Source: Nymphaea colorata (Eukaryota; Streptophyta; Magnoliopsida; Nymphaeales; Nymphaeaceae). Taken from it: a DNA stretch of 64,000 bases. The stretch spans positions 22,213,703 through 22,277,702 of the forward strand of contig NC_045146.1 in NCBI RefSeq assembly GCF_008831285.2, in the 5' to 3' direction. Under the pieces are notes generated by a model. It saw only the letters and a program-made list of their open reading frames with translations. It did no database searches and was not told where the DNA came from. The translations under genes and the position numbers were made by a program. Shown piece after piece: positions 1-11,451 of this stretch; the stretch's first letter is position 1, and the number at the start of each line of letters is the position of its first letter.

Positions 1-280
1 GAATGAGTTTTTATTTGTCAGTTACCTAAATGATCTGAATGCAAACCATTTGCACCCCAAATAACATATCACGAAATCGTCAGCAGCTACTTTTAAGCAA
101 GATTTATTGCGAACTTTTGGATATGAATCCTGGATCTAGCCAAATACCAACTGTCAATAGTCTAGATCTGAATTAAATTGGCCCTGCTGATATGTAGGAA
201 GTAGGTGGTAAGCAGGGGTTGAGAAGAGTAGTTCCTTGTTAAATAGGGCGAGTTCTGACCCATACCAAACAACATCAATG

Positions 281-583
281 TAGCGTCAAGGGGGTGTAGT
301 ACAACTGGGTGGCAAGGAGGCTCATATTCAAGGGATCAGTGGTTTCGAATCATGTGGTTGCTGTCACATTCCATTGTGCTATTTATCTGAGCTGCAAACG
401 GTGGCAAGTGCGACATCCGAGTTAAATGATGTATGATAAGCCTAACCTGACCCAGTAGCAAGTCAAAACTTTGGAGCTATAAGGGTATGGCTTTGCAAGC
501 TTTACGCCCAAGGTGATAAGGGTATCTCTTTTGGAATTTTACGCCCAAGGTGATTTCCCCTAAGTAAACATTAAAAAAAAAGC
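281..583 (+). mobile_element. tRNA-type SINE with 11-bp target-site duplication
   Basis: The 5' part carries RNA polymerase III-like boxes: an A-box-like TAGTACAACTGG near 297-308 and a B-box-like GGTTTCGAATC near 341-351 (one extra T). The body runs through a C/A-rich segment and ends in CCCTAAGTAAACATT followed by an A tract. The 11-mer CAACATCAATG flanks the element at 270-280 and 584-594, as expected for LINE-mediated target-primed insertion. A second, related copy lies near 22.2-22.42 kb. The family name is not known to me. Confidence 0.75.
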
Positions 584-892
584 CAACATCAATGATAAAT
601 TCAAATAATAAAATGATCAGGTTAAGATTTGATGCATGTTTTGAACATGATGCACTTTTGCAGTTTCTTTTTATGACTTGCGCATAAGAGTATTAAAGTG
701 AAGACCCTGAATCGAGTCCCAACTGTTCAACTATACAAACAACAGAATTGTGCCAGCTCCAACCCAAGGTACACTTCTGAAAGAATGGAGCCATCAAAAG
801 AGTAAGTCTGATCTTTCTGGGTTATGAGATCTGGATCCGCTCATGATCCAGAGCCACTCTTTTTTATGGTGGTAGCAGTTACAAATTGTAAC

Positions 893-1072
893 TGTTTTTA
901 GACCTTCTATAAAATTTTTATCGCAACTATAGTTTCAAAATTTTAATAGGGCCGAAGTAGAAATTTTTAATTTTTTTTATATATATTAAACTAAATTTTT
1001 TAAAATTTACATATAAATTTTTAAGGGGGACCAAGGCCCCTGCCGGCCCCCTTCCCTCCGCCTAGCTTCTAT
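893..1072 (+). repeat. Degenerate dispersed repeat, copy A
   Basis: A run of A/T-rich sequence with the phrases 'tttcaaaattttaatagggccgaa' and 'aaatttttaagggggaccaaggcccctgc' ends in a C-rich 'ctccgcc' tail. The same phrases recur, in either orientation, near 3.35, 3.95, 6.0, 13.1 and 54.1 kb. It looks like the decayed end of a transposable element family. No protein-coding remnant is visible, so the class is unassigned. Confidence 0.5.
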
Positions 1073-2475
1073 ATGCGAAGATGGTTAGTGTAAGGAACTG
1101 AAATTGAAGAAGGAATGACGTATATAGTTGCTAAAGGAAAGGAAGAACAAATAAGAAAGAGACTTGGAAGAGTGAAACGTTGGACAGAAATTAGAAGTCA
1201 AAACAGTACAAAAATTCTCTTCAAAACTTCTTCTGCATTACAAAATTCTCCCGTTTTGCTTTCCTACCTGGAATTAATCTTCCCCGTCACTTTCTCACAA
1301 TTCCCAGCATAAATGCCATTAAACGCCGGGGCTTACGATCCTTGGAACAGGTCAGCCAGAAATGTTGGTGAAGATTCAGAAACTGCTGCAGAAGCTTCCC
1401 TGTCAGTAGAAAAACTTCAACCAAAGCTTGAAATCAACAACCAAGATTTCTAGATCACTCTTGACTTCCATGGCTTGGCTTTTACATATGAAACCGGGAA
1501 GCTATTTCCATGCTCATTAACTGCAACAACGTCTTTACCAAAAGGAAGTCGTTCAAGAAAAAGAGCGAAGTCAAGTGAACTAAATGCACCGAAGACCAGA
1601 GATCGCCGGTTGTCGCAAGTCCAACCTTTTCTGGCCATTTGCTGACAGCATTGCTTCTATCAGTGCCGGCAAGCGAAAAGGATTGGCAGGACAATTCTGA
1701 AAAGAATGTCACGTTAACATCCTTGAATTGAATGAATGTTAGAAAATGATGCTCACAAGTTTTAGACCGAGTCCTTTGGGCAAATAATAAAGTAGCAAGA
1801 TTCGACTGAGAATTGAAGCCAGTTTGGTGAGCGAGCGACCGCGAACATAGTGCCCATGAAAATAAAACTGGCAACAATGTTACCAACCCGACCAGCTAAA
1901 CTAAGCTACACACCAGCAGCTTCTTCACAGTGACCATTTTCTCCCTTTTTCTTTTTCACCATCTTTTATTTTTGTAATTTTAACCAGGAAAAACCTTTTT
2001 TTTTTTTTTTCCCCTTTTAGATTGTGGATCCGCTTTTAAAGGTTCACAAAAATATTAAGAGAAGTGGGAACCATACTAATTTGACGGCTAAAGGACAGAG
2101 CACTTGATGCACGCATGCCACACCGTGAAATTTGTAGTTCTCAAATATTAATTTTGGGTTGCCTTGTTCAAAGGGTTGAACGGATCTTGAGAAGATCGCA
2201 CAATTCCTCAAAGTCACGTTTCTAAAAGAATTTTGGGATCTTTATCAACGATTTTGACGGTCACTTTTATGAACATTAATGACGTGAAGTCCCTTTAACA
2301 ACTGTTTCATATATTTGCTTAAATTCAATAAACAATATATTACAACATTTCATGAATTTGTCTCAATCTTTGGAAAACAATATGTCACAGTTGTAGTTGC
2401 TAAATTATCCCTTTTAATACCAACTTCATGTAATGTGAAGTGGCTGTTGTTCGGCATCAAAATGCGGAATGGTGT

Positions 2476-2790
2476 TGGAAAGGAACGAAAAGGAAGAGAA
2501 ATTGGTAATCAATTTTGTGTTTGGTTGGTCTATTAAGAAAGGACGGAATGAAAGAAAACAAAAAAAAACATGTTTGATTGCAAGGAAAAATAAAGGAAAG
2601 GAAAAGATTACTTGATGTAAATCCAATCCATACAAACATAAAAGGGTTGTTATATTTCTTTCTATCCCAACAAGTTTTTCTCTTTCCTTAATTTTCTTTT
2701 CCACTTCTTTCCCTCCCCCATTCTCTTCCCCTCCCTCTCCTTTTCTCTCTCTCTTCGTCCCTCCCTTTTCTTCTCTTTCTCTCCATCTAA
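2476..2790. repeat. Purine-rich arm followed by pyrimidine-rich arm
   Basis: About 2476-2615 is dominated by A/G on the + strand (GAAAGGAA-like words). About 2655-2790 is almost pure C/T (CTTTCC, CTCTCT). The two arms are loosely complementary, so the stretch could fold back on itself or form a triplex. Open frames read through it on both strands are low-complexity artefacts. Confidence 0.5.
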
Positions 2791-3351
2791 ACAGGCAGTA
2801 AGGACAGGTTTTTTTTGGACATGCCAATATTTGAAAGGGGAAAGGCAAATTGTTTTCTCTCTCTTTTGTTTTCCGTTGTGTTTGCATGGGTTCTGCCACT
2901 TAAGAACACAAACCATGACTTCCTGCCTTAGTTTGATTCTGGAATCAGATCAGATTCGGGTCTGAAAACGACGCCCATTGGATTCAGATTAGGATTCAGT
3001 TTCTTGAATAAATATTTTACATCCAATATCAATACATTTTAAAAGTCTATTGTTAACATATGATAATGTGGTTGGATTCAATTATGCATTTAAAAGTCAA
3101 GATTCAATTTCAGTCGTGAATCCAAAAACCACATTTTCATTCGTATTCAAATCCAAATGTACAAAATTTCTGATAAATCGAATATAGTAAAAAGCACATT
3201 TCATTAATCTATTGGCATCCCTATCGATGACAATGCAAGGGGAAATTCAAATATCGACTGGCATGGAGCTGATCTAGACGACATTACCCTCTAATTGCCA
3301 ATCTAACTTTGTATTGAAATATAACACACACATATATATGTATGCAGAGGG

Positions 3352-3545
3352 CGATGCCAAAAGAGACCGACAGGGGTCTCGCTCCTTCTAAAAAAAATTA
3401 AAAAAAAAATGTCTACATGTAAATGCTAAAAAATTATTTATTTTATAAAACAATTGAAAAATTATATTTTAACATCATCAGAATTTTTAAACTATAATTC
3501 AACCCGTTCGTGAAAAATTTTTGGTTTTGTCCCTGCATTGCATGT
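3352..3545 (-). repeat. Degenerate dispersed repeat, copy B
   Basis: This reads as the family seen near 0.9 and 3.95 kb but in the opposite orientation. The GGGGTCTC end is at the left and the 'aaactataattcaacc...gtgaaaaatttttggttttgtccctg' end is at the right. It is too diverged to delimit exactly. Confidence 0.45.
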
Positions 3546-3944
3546 GTGTCTATATAAATATAAACTAAATAAATAAATAAATATACTATATATATATATT
3601 TATTTATGTATATGGTGAAATGGTTTCAGAGACAGTGTTCTCTCACTTCGCTGGTTATGGAAAATGAGAACTACGATCCCCATGCCATTGATTTCGGCCC
3701 CACTTCATCTTAAGACTAATATTACCCTCTGTCTATGCGTCTCAAGAAAAATTCAAGCATCTACCAACTTGATCATCTTTTGTTGGCCCCCCTTGCAGGA
3801 TTCTCATGAGAATTGATCAACCATGATTCCTTTTCTCACCCGAGAACATTAAAAGACACTCACAAAAGTGATCTTCTTCTTGGTCTCTTTCCAAAACCAG
3901 AGCACCCAGGATTTCAACTGTGAAGTCTCAGCTTGATTGGACAG

Positions 3945-4145
3945 AACCAGAAATTTTTCATGAGGGGGCCGAATTAAAGTTTCTAAACTTTGACAGGGCC
4001 CCGAAATATCATGTTTGAACATTTTTATATGAGATAAGTGATTTTTTCTAAAATGTAGACGTAAATCCTTTTTTTAAAAAGAAAAAATAAATAAATTTGA
4101 GGTGGGGCGAAAGGCCCATGCGGGGCAGCCCCTTGGCTCCACCGT
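3945..4145 (+). repeat. Degenerate dispersed repeat, copy C
   Basis: This is the best-preserved copy. It opens with 'ccagaaatttttcatgagggggccgaatt', continues through an A/T-rich core and ends 'ggggcagccccttggctccacc'. Copies B and C lie within 600 bp in opposite orientations. No open frame of note is present. Confidence 0.5.
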
Positions 4146-5848
4146 TGGTTGCGCGACCGCATTCACTCATGTTTGAAACGATTATGTTTGGGAGAAATTG
4201 TCTTCTCTTGAGAGGAAAGGAGATTTAACGTGCACGTCAGGTCAGTTGCAAATGGCTCCAAATTTGTAAACTCTCAACAGTTGGTCTTGGTCCCAATGAT
4301 CTGAAAGTTAGGTTTTGAGTAATAAACCAAGCGCAGCGCCTAGACTTGACCTGCGGCCTGGCCTGTCTTGGCCTTCAATGCGTAGTTGATGATGAGCGTA
4401 TGGATCTCGGCACCTAACAATTCCACGATCAATCAACTCAATTAGTTCCAATTTCTAATTGCTTTCGCTGGCTTCCTGCAGATCCAATCAAAACTGGCAG
4501 TCCTTATTACAAGTTCCTGTGTCTTTTGAACTCTGGAATTTTCTACTAGCTGGTTTTCAAGGCTATGACTATCCAGATTTGTAGCTAAGTGCACAGGAAG
4601 ATTGACTTCAATCCGATTCTAAAATTTGGAAGCAAGAAGTCAATTTTTACAACCTTAAGTTGGGGCAATCGAGAAAAGCCAAGTTCATGTGGTGTTTGAA
4701 TATTCATTTTCCATATCTGAATGTTTTTCTGATTCATTTACTACATTGATATGCGAAAAGGATATGGATTACAAGGATATCCATTACAATGCATTTACTT
4801 TCTGGGATGTGAAAATGGAGGAAGATCGATCAGTAGTCATGAGGGATCCATGGATCTCTCTGCTACTTTTCTTGTTTTAGGGATCCAATTCCCTCATTTT
4901 CCGGATCTGCAAGCTTGGTCACACTTGTGAGCCCTAAACTCTCTTGCCCCGATACTATAAGTGAATCTTGATGCCGGTGGAACTGAGTGCGTAAAAGGTT
5001 GAATGACAAATAGATTTTGAATTAGAGCAGATCTGAAACATTTTAATCCCTACTTCTCAGGCAGTATAGTACAGAAAGGGGGCGGATGGAATCAAGCTAC
5101 TTTCTGTCAAGATTTTCTCCAAAATATTTTGGAAGGTACCAACTTCGCCAATCAAACATGGTGAAAGTTTTCGCACTGAAAACCTACTCCTTCGATTACA
5201 TTCCCCTCAAAAATTTTGAGGGAAATAATAGTCTCACCTCAGCACAAGAGCACATTATTTTGGCTCTAACGAGCGAAATAAACTATCAATGTGAAATTTA
5301 TCCAAGACAAATACCACCTACGTCGGACGCTTCCCGAGTGCAATACTGGTCTTCCCATTAAGTGTTAGAGCAATTGACTGTAGAAGTAACAAACTCAAAG
5401 TATGGATCTTAGGTGTGACTTGATGAATCTATAAATTTGCATGTCAAATCAGACGTATGAATGAATTCAGATCTGAAACACAACATTAGTTACTGCATTA
5501 TTTTTCACGTTTGCTGATAAACCAAGGACTGCCGACTGCCTCTGGTCAAAGAAAATATATCGAACGGCTACGTATTTTATGAGCTGCCAAGCCCATAAAA
5601 ATCCACCTCGGTTACTTAACATATAATATGTATATATAATAATCTCTAATAGTTCACCAAGTTCACGGGCGCCGTAGATTGGTTGATCACAGCCCATGTC
5701 GACCTGCCGAATTCCCAAATATTGCAGAATTTGACATGCAAAGATTTGACATGTTCCCATAGACGATCGCTTTTAAATTCTCTAAAGTCAGTTATGTGTC
5801 TTGTCCGTCCTCAGTTTGACCAAACTCTCATTTTTCCTTAATTGCCAC

Positions 5849-5864
5849 CTCTCTCTCTCTCTCT

Positions 5865-5935
<71 letters not shown>
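5849..5935. repeat. Compound (CT)n-(TA)34 microsatellite
   Basis: A (CT)9 run (5849-5866) leads directly into about 34 uninterrupted TA units (5868-5935). Length polymorphism between individuals is likely at a tract of this length. Confidence 0.95.
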
Positions 5936-5939
<4 letters not shown>

Positions 5940-5984
5940 CATCTCACGAACATAGAGTTGAAAACCAAAATTTCAAAAGAAGTT

Positions 5985-6122
5985 TTTTTAAAAAAATTAC
6001 ATTTAAATTTTAAAAAATTTTATTTGTTGTATATAAAAATTTTAAAAAATGATATTTCAGTACCTATCAAAATTTTGAAACTTTAATTCGACCACCCTCA
6101 TAAAAAATTTCTAGCTCTAAGT
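5985..6122 (-). repeat. Degenerate dispersed repeat, copy D
   Basis: The phrases 'tcaaaattttgaaactttaattcgacc' and 'ataaaaaatttctagctct' match the repeat family seen near 0.9-4.1 kb, reverse orientation. It abuts the TA microsatellite. Confidence 0.45.
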
Positions 6123-7350
6123 ACATTAATTGTATACATTTGGTTCTCCCTGCTTTCATTGGTTACAGCTTCGTTACTTTTTGTGTGGCCTACGCTTCAA
6201 CTATCGGTTTGAGACTGTCTCGTAGGTATAAAATTCTAGATCTTCCAAAGCTCGGCCCACCTTGAAAGAATGGGTTTCTTTCCCTTCCACCTAAACTTTG
6301 CAGGAAAAGCCCAAAGCAGATCCCAAGGAACAATAAAGCTTGGTAAGGTCTTTCTTCCTAAGTGCAAGTAGTCCACATCTGGCACGCACAAACCCAAAGC
6401 TACTGCAAAAAACTTGCAATCTTAGTATAAATTAATTAAAGCTGTCCAAAAGAAAAAGAAAAAGAAACAAATCAAAGTACTTCAATAAGAAAAAACTAAT
6501 CTTCATTAGACACATTTAGCTTAGCTAGATCGAATTTTTTCATAATGAGGTGGCAAACAGTTAGCCATGGACCCAGTTGCGCCTAGTTTATGCATCTCCA
6601 TCTTTTTTTTTTAAATTGGCAGTGGTGGTACGGCCCCAATATTATTATCATTCTCATAGGAGGATCGGGTGATTTAATTGAGAAAAAATCGTCTTTAATG
6701 TACCTTAACAATGAATTAACAAAGTCAAATGCCAGCCACCATGTTAATTTTGCTGCTCTGTTGAGGCGCATTATATCGGGGGCAAGTTTGTAATTTTCAA
6801 TTTTCGACCTGCTGCATCCGAGCTTCAAATCCCAGGAGCATCACTAGTTGCAGCCCCACTTCCTCTCTGGCTGCTTCCGAACTTACGTAACAAGGAATTA
6901 TAAGAGTGATGAATCTGCAGGTCGCGTACAAAACCTGGCGAAACTATTAAAAGACTTCTAAATGTTCTTGAAACTTTCAACTTGAAGAAGAACAATACAC
7001 AATTTGTTTTTATAAACTCATTCACCAAATGCTAGTTAGCGGATCATCAAGAACTTGGTGATCTCGTTGGATGGCCGGAGTTGAAGAACCTAAAAGTGAA
7101 GAGTTCAATACTAATGCATGAACCTGGCAGAGGTTTGCCTCCTAACTTGACTTAATCAAATCTAATTTGCAGGACTAACAGATGAAAATCTGGGGATTGG
7201 GTGTATGAGTTTGGTGGACAATGAATTAGAGGAAAACTCAGACAAGAGAGTGTGAGCATCAGAAACAGCAGAGAATTTGTGCAGGAGGAAGAAAGGCCGG
7301 AAGTCCGGACAGATGCAAGGCTCCTGAAATTTGTAACGTGAACGGTCCAA

Positions 7351-7500
7351 GCCACGTGTAGAAGCAGAGGGATAAATTGGTTGGTAACACCAATATTTCT
7401 CTACTGCGAAGAAGGAAAACGAAGAAAGTATCAACATGCAGATAAAAAAAAGGGAAAAAGCCCTCTTTATGACCACCGGTTCCATATTTAAACTCCACTG
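7351..7500 (+). promoter_or_regulatory. Probable promoter of the MATE gene
   Basis: A perfect G-box CACGTG lies at 7353-7358 and a TATA-like TATTTAAA near 7486-7493. These sit about 245 and 110 bases upstream of the MATE start codon. The following leader contains a (CT)9 tract (7541-7558), a common feature of plant 5' leaders. The G-box would suit bZIP or bHLH factors, but this is inferred from the motif only. Confidence 0.5.
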
Positions 7501-7600
7501 CCTCTCAACCATCACAGTCCCTTCGTCTCCTTAACAAGCGCTCTCTCTCTCTCTCTCTGTCCCTCTTCTTCCTCTCCATCGTCATTGAAAACCCTTCACA

Positions 7601-9223
7601 ATGTGTAAATTTCAAACCCGCTGCCTCCTAAAAGTAGACGACGAATCAGAGCAGGCGACCGACCAGGACCAAGATGAGTCCTCACGCGAGCACACCATTC
7701 TCACCCCGCTCATGGACCCCAAGAACTCTGTCCACAAGGACGTCGCCCGCCTGGAACGAGGCTCCGCGGACCAACCCGAGCCGGAGCTCTCCAGCTACGT
7801 GAAGGAGCTGGCGGCCATGAGCGGCATAGCCGTCCCCATGGTCCTAATGGGCCTGCTCCTCTACTCCCGAACCATGGTCTCCATGCTCTTCCTGGGCACG
7901 CTCGGCGAGATGGAACTCGCGGGCGGTTCGCTCGCCGTCGGCTTCGCCAACATCACCGGCTACTCCATCATCTCCGGCCTGGCAATGGGGATGGAGCCCA
8001 TCTGCGGCCAGGCGTTCGGAGCCAAGAAACATTCCCTCCTGGGCCTAACTCTCCAAAGGACCATCTTGGTCCTGCTTTTCATCTGCTTCCCCATCTCCCT
8101 CCTGTGGCTGAACATGCACAAAATCCTTCTCTTCTGCGGCCAAGATGAAGCCATAATCGAGGTGGCCCAATCCTACATTATCTACTCCCTCCCCGACCTC
8201 TTCGCACAGACTCTGCTGCAGCCGCTTCGAATCTACCTCCGGACGCAAACCATCACCATGCCCATCACCTACTGCGCGTTGGCGGCCATGGTCTTACACG
8301 TTCCCATCAACTACTTGCTTGTAACCGTCCTCAACATGGGCATTCGAGGAGTTGCTCTAAGCGCGGCTTGGACTAACATCAACATAGTCGTCTGCTTGCT
8401 CTGCTACATCCTCTTCTCCAACTCCTGCACATCTTCGTGGGTGAGCCCATCGAGGGAGTGCCTCAAGGACTGGCGCTCCCTCCTCAACTTGGCCGTGCCG
8501 AGCTGCGTTTCCGTGTGCCTGGAATGGTGGTGGTACGAGATCATGATCCTGCTGTGCGGGCTGCTTCTGAATCCCAAAGCGACGGTGGCGTCGATGGGCA
8601 TTCTCATACAGACCACGTCCTTCATCTACATCTTCCCTTCCTCCCTGAGCTTCGGGGTTTCCACGAGAGTGAGCAACGAGCTCGGCGCCAACAAGCCGGA
8701 AAGGGCAAAGAAATCGGTGGTGGTGGGGCTTTGCTGCAGCTTCGTGCTGGGTTTCGCAGCCCTGTTCTTCACGACCATGGTGAGGAAGAGGTGGGCCAGG
8801 ATGTACACCGGCGACGGCGAGATTATGAGGATCACGGCGAGGGTGCTGCCCATCATAGGGCTCTGCGAGTTGGGGAACTGCCCGCAGACGACGGGGTGCG
8901 GGGTGCTCAGGGGGACGGCGAGGCCCAGGACGGGGGCGAACATCAACCTTGGGTGCTTCTACCTGGTGGGGATGCCGGTGGCCGTGGGGCTGGCTTTCTA
9001 CGGCGGCTTCGACTTCGAGGGGCTGTGGATGGGGCTCATGGCGGCACAGGGGTCCTGCGTGGTAGCTATGATGGTGGTCATCTGGCGCACGGACTGGGGC
9101 ATCCAGGCGGAGAGGGCGCAACTCCTGACGCGTAAGGACGGCGTCGCCGAGCGCCGGTCAGTTGGTGGGGGCGGTGGTGAGGTGTCCGGTGGACTCGCGA
9201 GTATTAAAATCGTGGAAGAATAG
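7601..9223 (+). CDS. MATE efflux transporter (DETOXIFICATION family)
   Basis: A 540-residue multidrug and toxic compound extrusion protein encoded by a single exon. Such carriers are proton (or sodium) coupled antiporters for organic cations, flavonoids, hormones or xenobiotics in plasma, vacuolar or Golgi membranes. Residues 1-66 are a hydrophilic, acidic N-terminus. From about 70 to 505 there are some twelve hydrophobic segments, with the family signature region around residues 127-143 (G-M-E-P-I-C-G-Q-A-F-G-A). The C-terminal ~35 residues are polar and Gly-rich. The sequence and lack of introns resemble the DTX48-51 clade of Arabidopsis, whose members affect hormone-related growth and metal or ABA responses. 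The clade is recalled, not computed, so the substrate is unknown. The coding sequence is much more GC-rich than its AT-rich surroundings, which produces long false frames on the other strand. The first ATG after the CT-rich leader is taken as start. Confidence 0.93.
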   Translation: MCKFQTRCLLKVDDESEQATDQDQDESSREHTILTPLMDPKNSVHKDVARLERGSADQPEPELSSYVKELAAMSGIAVPMVLMGLLLYSRTMVSMLFLGTLGEMELAGGSLAVGFANITGYSIISGLAMGMEPICGQAFGAKKHSLLGLTLQRTILVLLFICFPISLLWLNMHKILLFCGQDEAIIEVAQSYIIYSLPDLFAQTLLQPLRIYLRTQTITMPITYCALAAMVLHVPINYLLVTVLNMGIRGVALSAAWTNINIVVCLLCYILFSNSCTSSWVSPSRECLKDWRSLLNLAVPSCVSVCLEWWWYEIMILLCGLLLNPKATVASMGILIQTTSFIYIFPSSLSFGVSTRVSNELGANKPERAKKSVVVGLCCSFVLGFAALFFTTMVRKRWARMYTGDGEIMRITARVLPIIGLCELGNCPQTTGCGVLRGTARPRTGANINLGCFYLVGMPVAVGLAFYGGFDFEGLWMGLMAAQGSCVVAMMVVIWRTDWGIQAERAQLLTRKDGVAERRSVGGGGGEVSGGLASIKIVEE

Positions 9224-9693
9224 TGACTCATTTTTTTTTTTCCAACAATAATTTTGCTTAGTTCACTTGTTTATTTTAATATAACATAGGCTGCGGGTCG
9301 TTCTGACATTTTATGTGCAGATTCTCAGGCGGCCCCTTTTTTCGTTTATTTTTCTTCTTTTTACCCCCATTCTTAAATCTTTTTAGCTTTTCTATTTTTT
9401 CTAAATACGAGAGAAATGTCTGGTAAAGAACTTGTGGGGGAGAGGGAGATGTAACATGGTTTTGTTTTGTTTGATTTTAGTATCATGAGTTGGAGATTTT
9501 GTTTTCCTTTGTAGAGGGAGCAGGGTAACACTGTATTTGTTCTCTTCCTTGGGTCCCATGTGAAGCTTTGGTTTTGGACGCCACAGCAATGTAGTGGAAG
9601 CAAAATGCTGTTCATAAATCAGAAATCGTATTCGTTTCCCCCTTTATCTCCCCTTCACTGATGCGAATAATTGCTTCATTCAATTTAATTCTG

Positions 9694-9715
9694 CGAGAGA
9701 GAGAGAGAGAGAGAG
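9694..9715. repeat. (GA)11 microsatellite
   Basis: A perfect dinucleotide run about 480 bp downstream of the MATE stop codon. Confidence 0.95.
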
Positions 9716-10028
9716 GGGTTAAATGAATGTAGGAAACGCCAAGGCGTAGATGAATCCAGGAGCAGAGCAGAGCAGATCAGATCAGATCATACTGTACAGA
9801 ATGAGCCGCCATTAAACATGCAGTCGATATATAATACAGATCCTGCCATGGAACAGAGAATTCGAAAGGTGGAGCCCTCCCCATGAACATCACCATTAAG
9901 CTTGACACATGCACTATATGTTTATGTGTGTGCGTGTGACGAAGATTGCATAGAGCCGAAAAGAAGAATCATTTAGGAACAGGGGAGCCTGCCTCGTCTC
10001 TTGCAGAAATGCTGCAAGTGCCCCGGCA

Positions 10029-10394
10029 TTATCTAAAAGGAGCCATGGCAAGAAAGTGCCAGCCTGAGAGCTGCACGGGCAACTCCACTTTTATCTTTGC
10101 TTTGTCCTCTTCCCATCGATGACGGGGAAAGCCATTGAGCTCTTTTGGATGTGTTCGAAAGTTGCCAACAGATCGAGCAAGTACCTGTTCATCATGCTCT
10201 GTTCTAATTATCCCTTCTGCGTGAAAGCCCCACTTGTCTCTCTCTTCTTGTCCACCAGAAATACAGTGCCTTGGAGGGATTGCATCTGCCAATACTGGCT
10301 TTACATGAATTGGCATCTGCCATGGCATAATGATCTTTGTTCCCCAGCAAAGAATCTTCAGAAAAGAACGGATCCAACTTTTTTTCTTCTTCAA
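10029..10394 (-). other. Unrecognised 121-codon open frame
   Basis: This frame has a mixed, protein-like composition (several Trp, His and charged residues, not low-complexity). However, it overlaps a 123-codon frame on the other strand and has no domain I recognise. It could be an exon of an unseen or decayed gene on the minus strand, or chance. No convincing neighbouring exons were found. Confidence 0.15.
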
Positions 10395-11370
10395 ACTAAA
10401 ACAGGTTCCGGGGCAAGTTGGAGTTCAGTAGATGAGGCATTCGGCTCAATTACCATCAGCTTTGTTCTTGCACAGGCATCCTCTGTTTGAAAGATGCATG
10501 AATGGGCCTCTTCAACTTGAAATCTACGGATTTGTAGTGTGTTGAAGATCACAATCCTCTGAATCTCTTATGCATTTGGGCGGAGAGCTTGTTGGCATGG
10601 AAAATTTTGAAATTTTTCTCATTAGCTCCGTTGTAGAAGTACCACAATTTTCACCTTCCAACTATCAGATTTCACCGGCTTCTTCTTCTCTGTACCTACT
10701 AATTCATGCCACCCAAAAAGCAAGGGTGGTCCTATGGATGCTAAGGCACATGGCTAGGCAGTGGGCTCGATCTTCTCAAGTTGGAAGGCCGTCGTGAGTT
10801 GGCGATGTATGGTCGACAAACATATCAAAAAACCAAATTTGGCAGCTTTTCTTTCCAAAGGAAAGGACATCCATGGAAGTTTATGCTGCCTGGACTTCGG
10901 CTGAGTCGAGTGCTGTTCCCTTTTCCATGTACAATATGCAGAAATAGTGGCGGACTCCTGCTGATTCTGCGTATTAACAGATCTCTTGTACCTCCGCTCT
11001 TAGTTGTGAAATGTGCATCATAATTAACAACTGTAAATAATGGTACCTGATAAAAAATAAAACATGGAGGACATACACATGCATCTTCTTTATATTGCTA
11101 GTTTTCCGTCGCAGAAATCTCAAACCATATAAATTGAAGCAGGCCAGACTTGAATTGCAAGGGTACTCTCCTTCTATAACAGCAGCAGTAGCACTTACGG
11201 TCACTTTCTTTTCTGTTTGAAAGACAGCAATGGCGAGCTTGGTCAAGCCACCAGGGTTGGTGATTAAAGAACAAAAGTGACGACGACTCATTCAGTGCAG
11301 GTGAAAGGAATGCTCATTTATGGAACCAGCCGACGACCATTGCCATCCTCTCTGTCCCTCTTCACTATTT

Positions 11371-11414
11371 CTCTCTCTCTCTCTCTCTCTCACATATGAG
11401 TACAAATTAGACTT

Positions 11415-11447
<33 letters not shown>
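11371..11447. repeat. (CT)n and (TA)n microsatellites
   Basis: A (CT)10 run at 11371-11390 is followed after about 28 bases by about 15 TA units (11418-11447). Confidence 0.95.

Positions 11448-11451
<4 letters not shown>

Larger units (their letters stand above)
1..7480. other. Gene-poor, repeat-rich intergenic region
   Basis: I recognise no coding gene here. Open frames are at most about 160 codons, overlap on both strands and show no familiar motifs. The stretch holds a tRNA-type SINE, several copies of a degenerate GGGGCC-ended repeat, a polypurine/polypyrimidine block, a long CT/TA microsatellite and otherwise AT-rich unique sequence. The last few hundred bases lead into the promoter of the MATE gene. 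Confidence 0.7.

Noticed and set aside
2426-2899. 157-codon minus-strand frame
   Set aside because: Its charged middle (K/R/E/G repeats) is simply the translation of the CT-rich tract; composition artefact.
8357-9121. A 254-codon frame on the minus strand inside the MATE gene, and a 232-codon frame in another plus frame
   Set aside because: Both are shadows of the GC-rich MATE coding sequence, with His/Pro/Arg- or Gly/Arg-rich composition and no domain.
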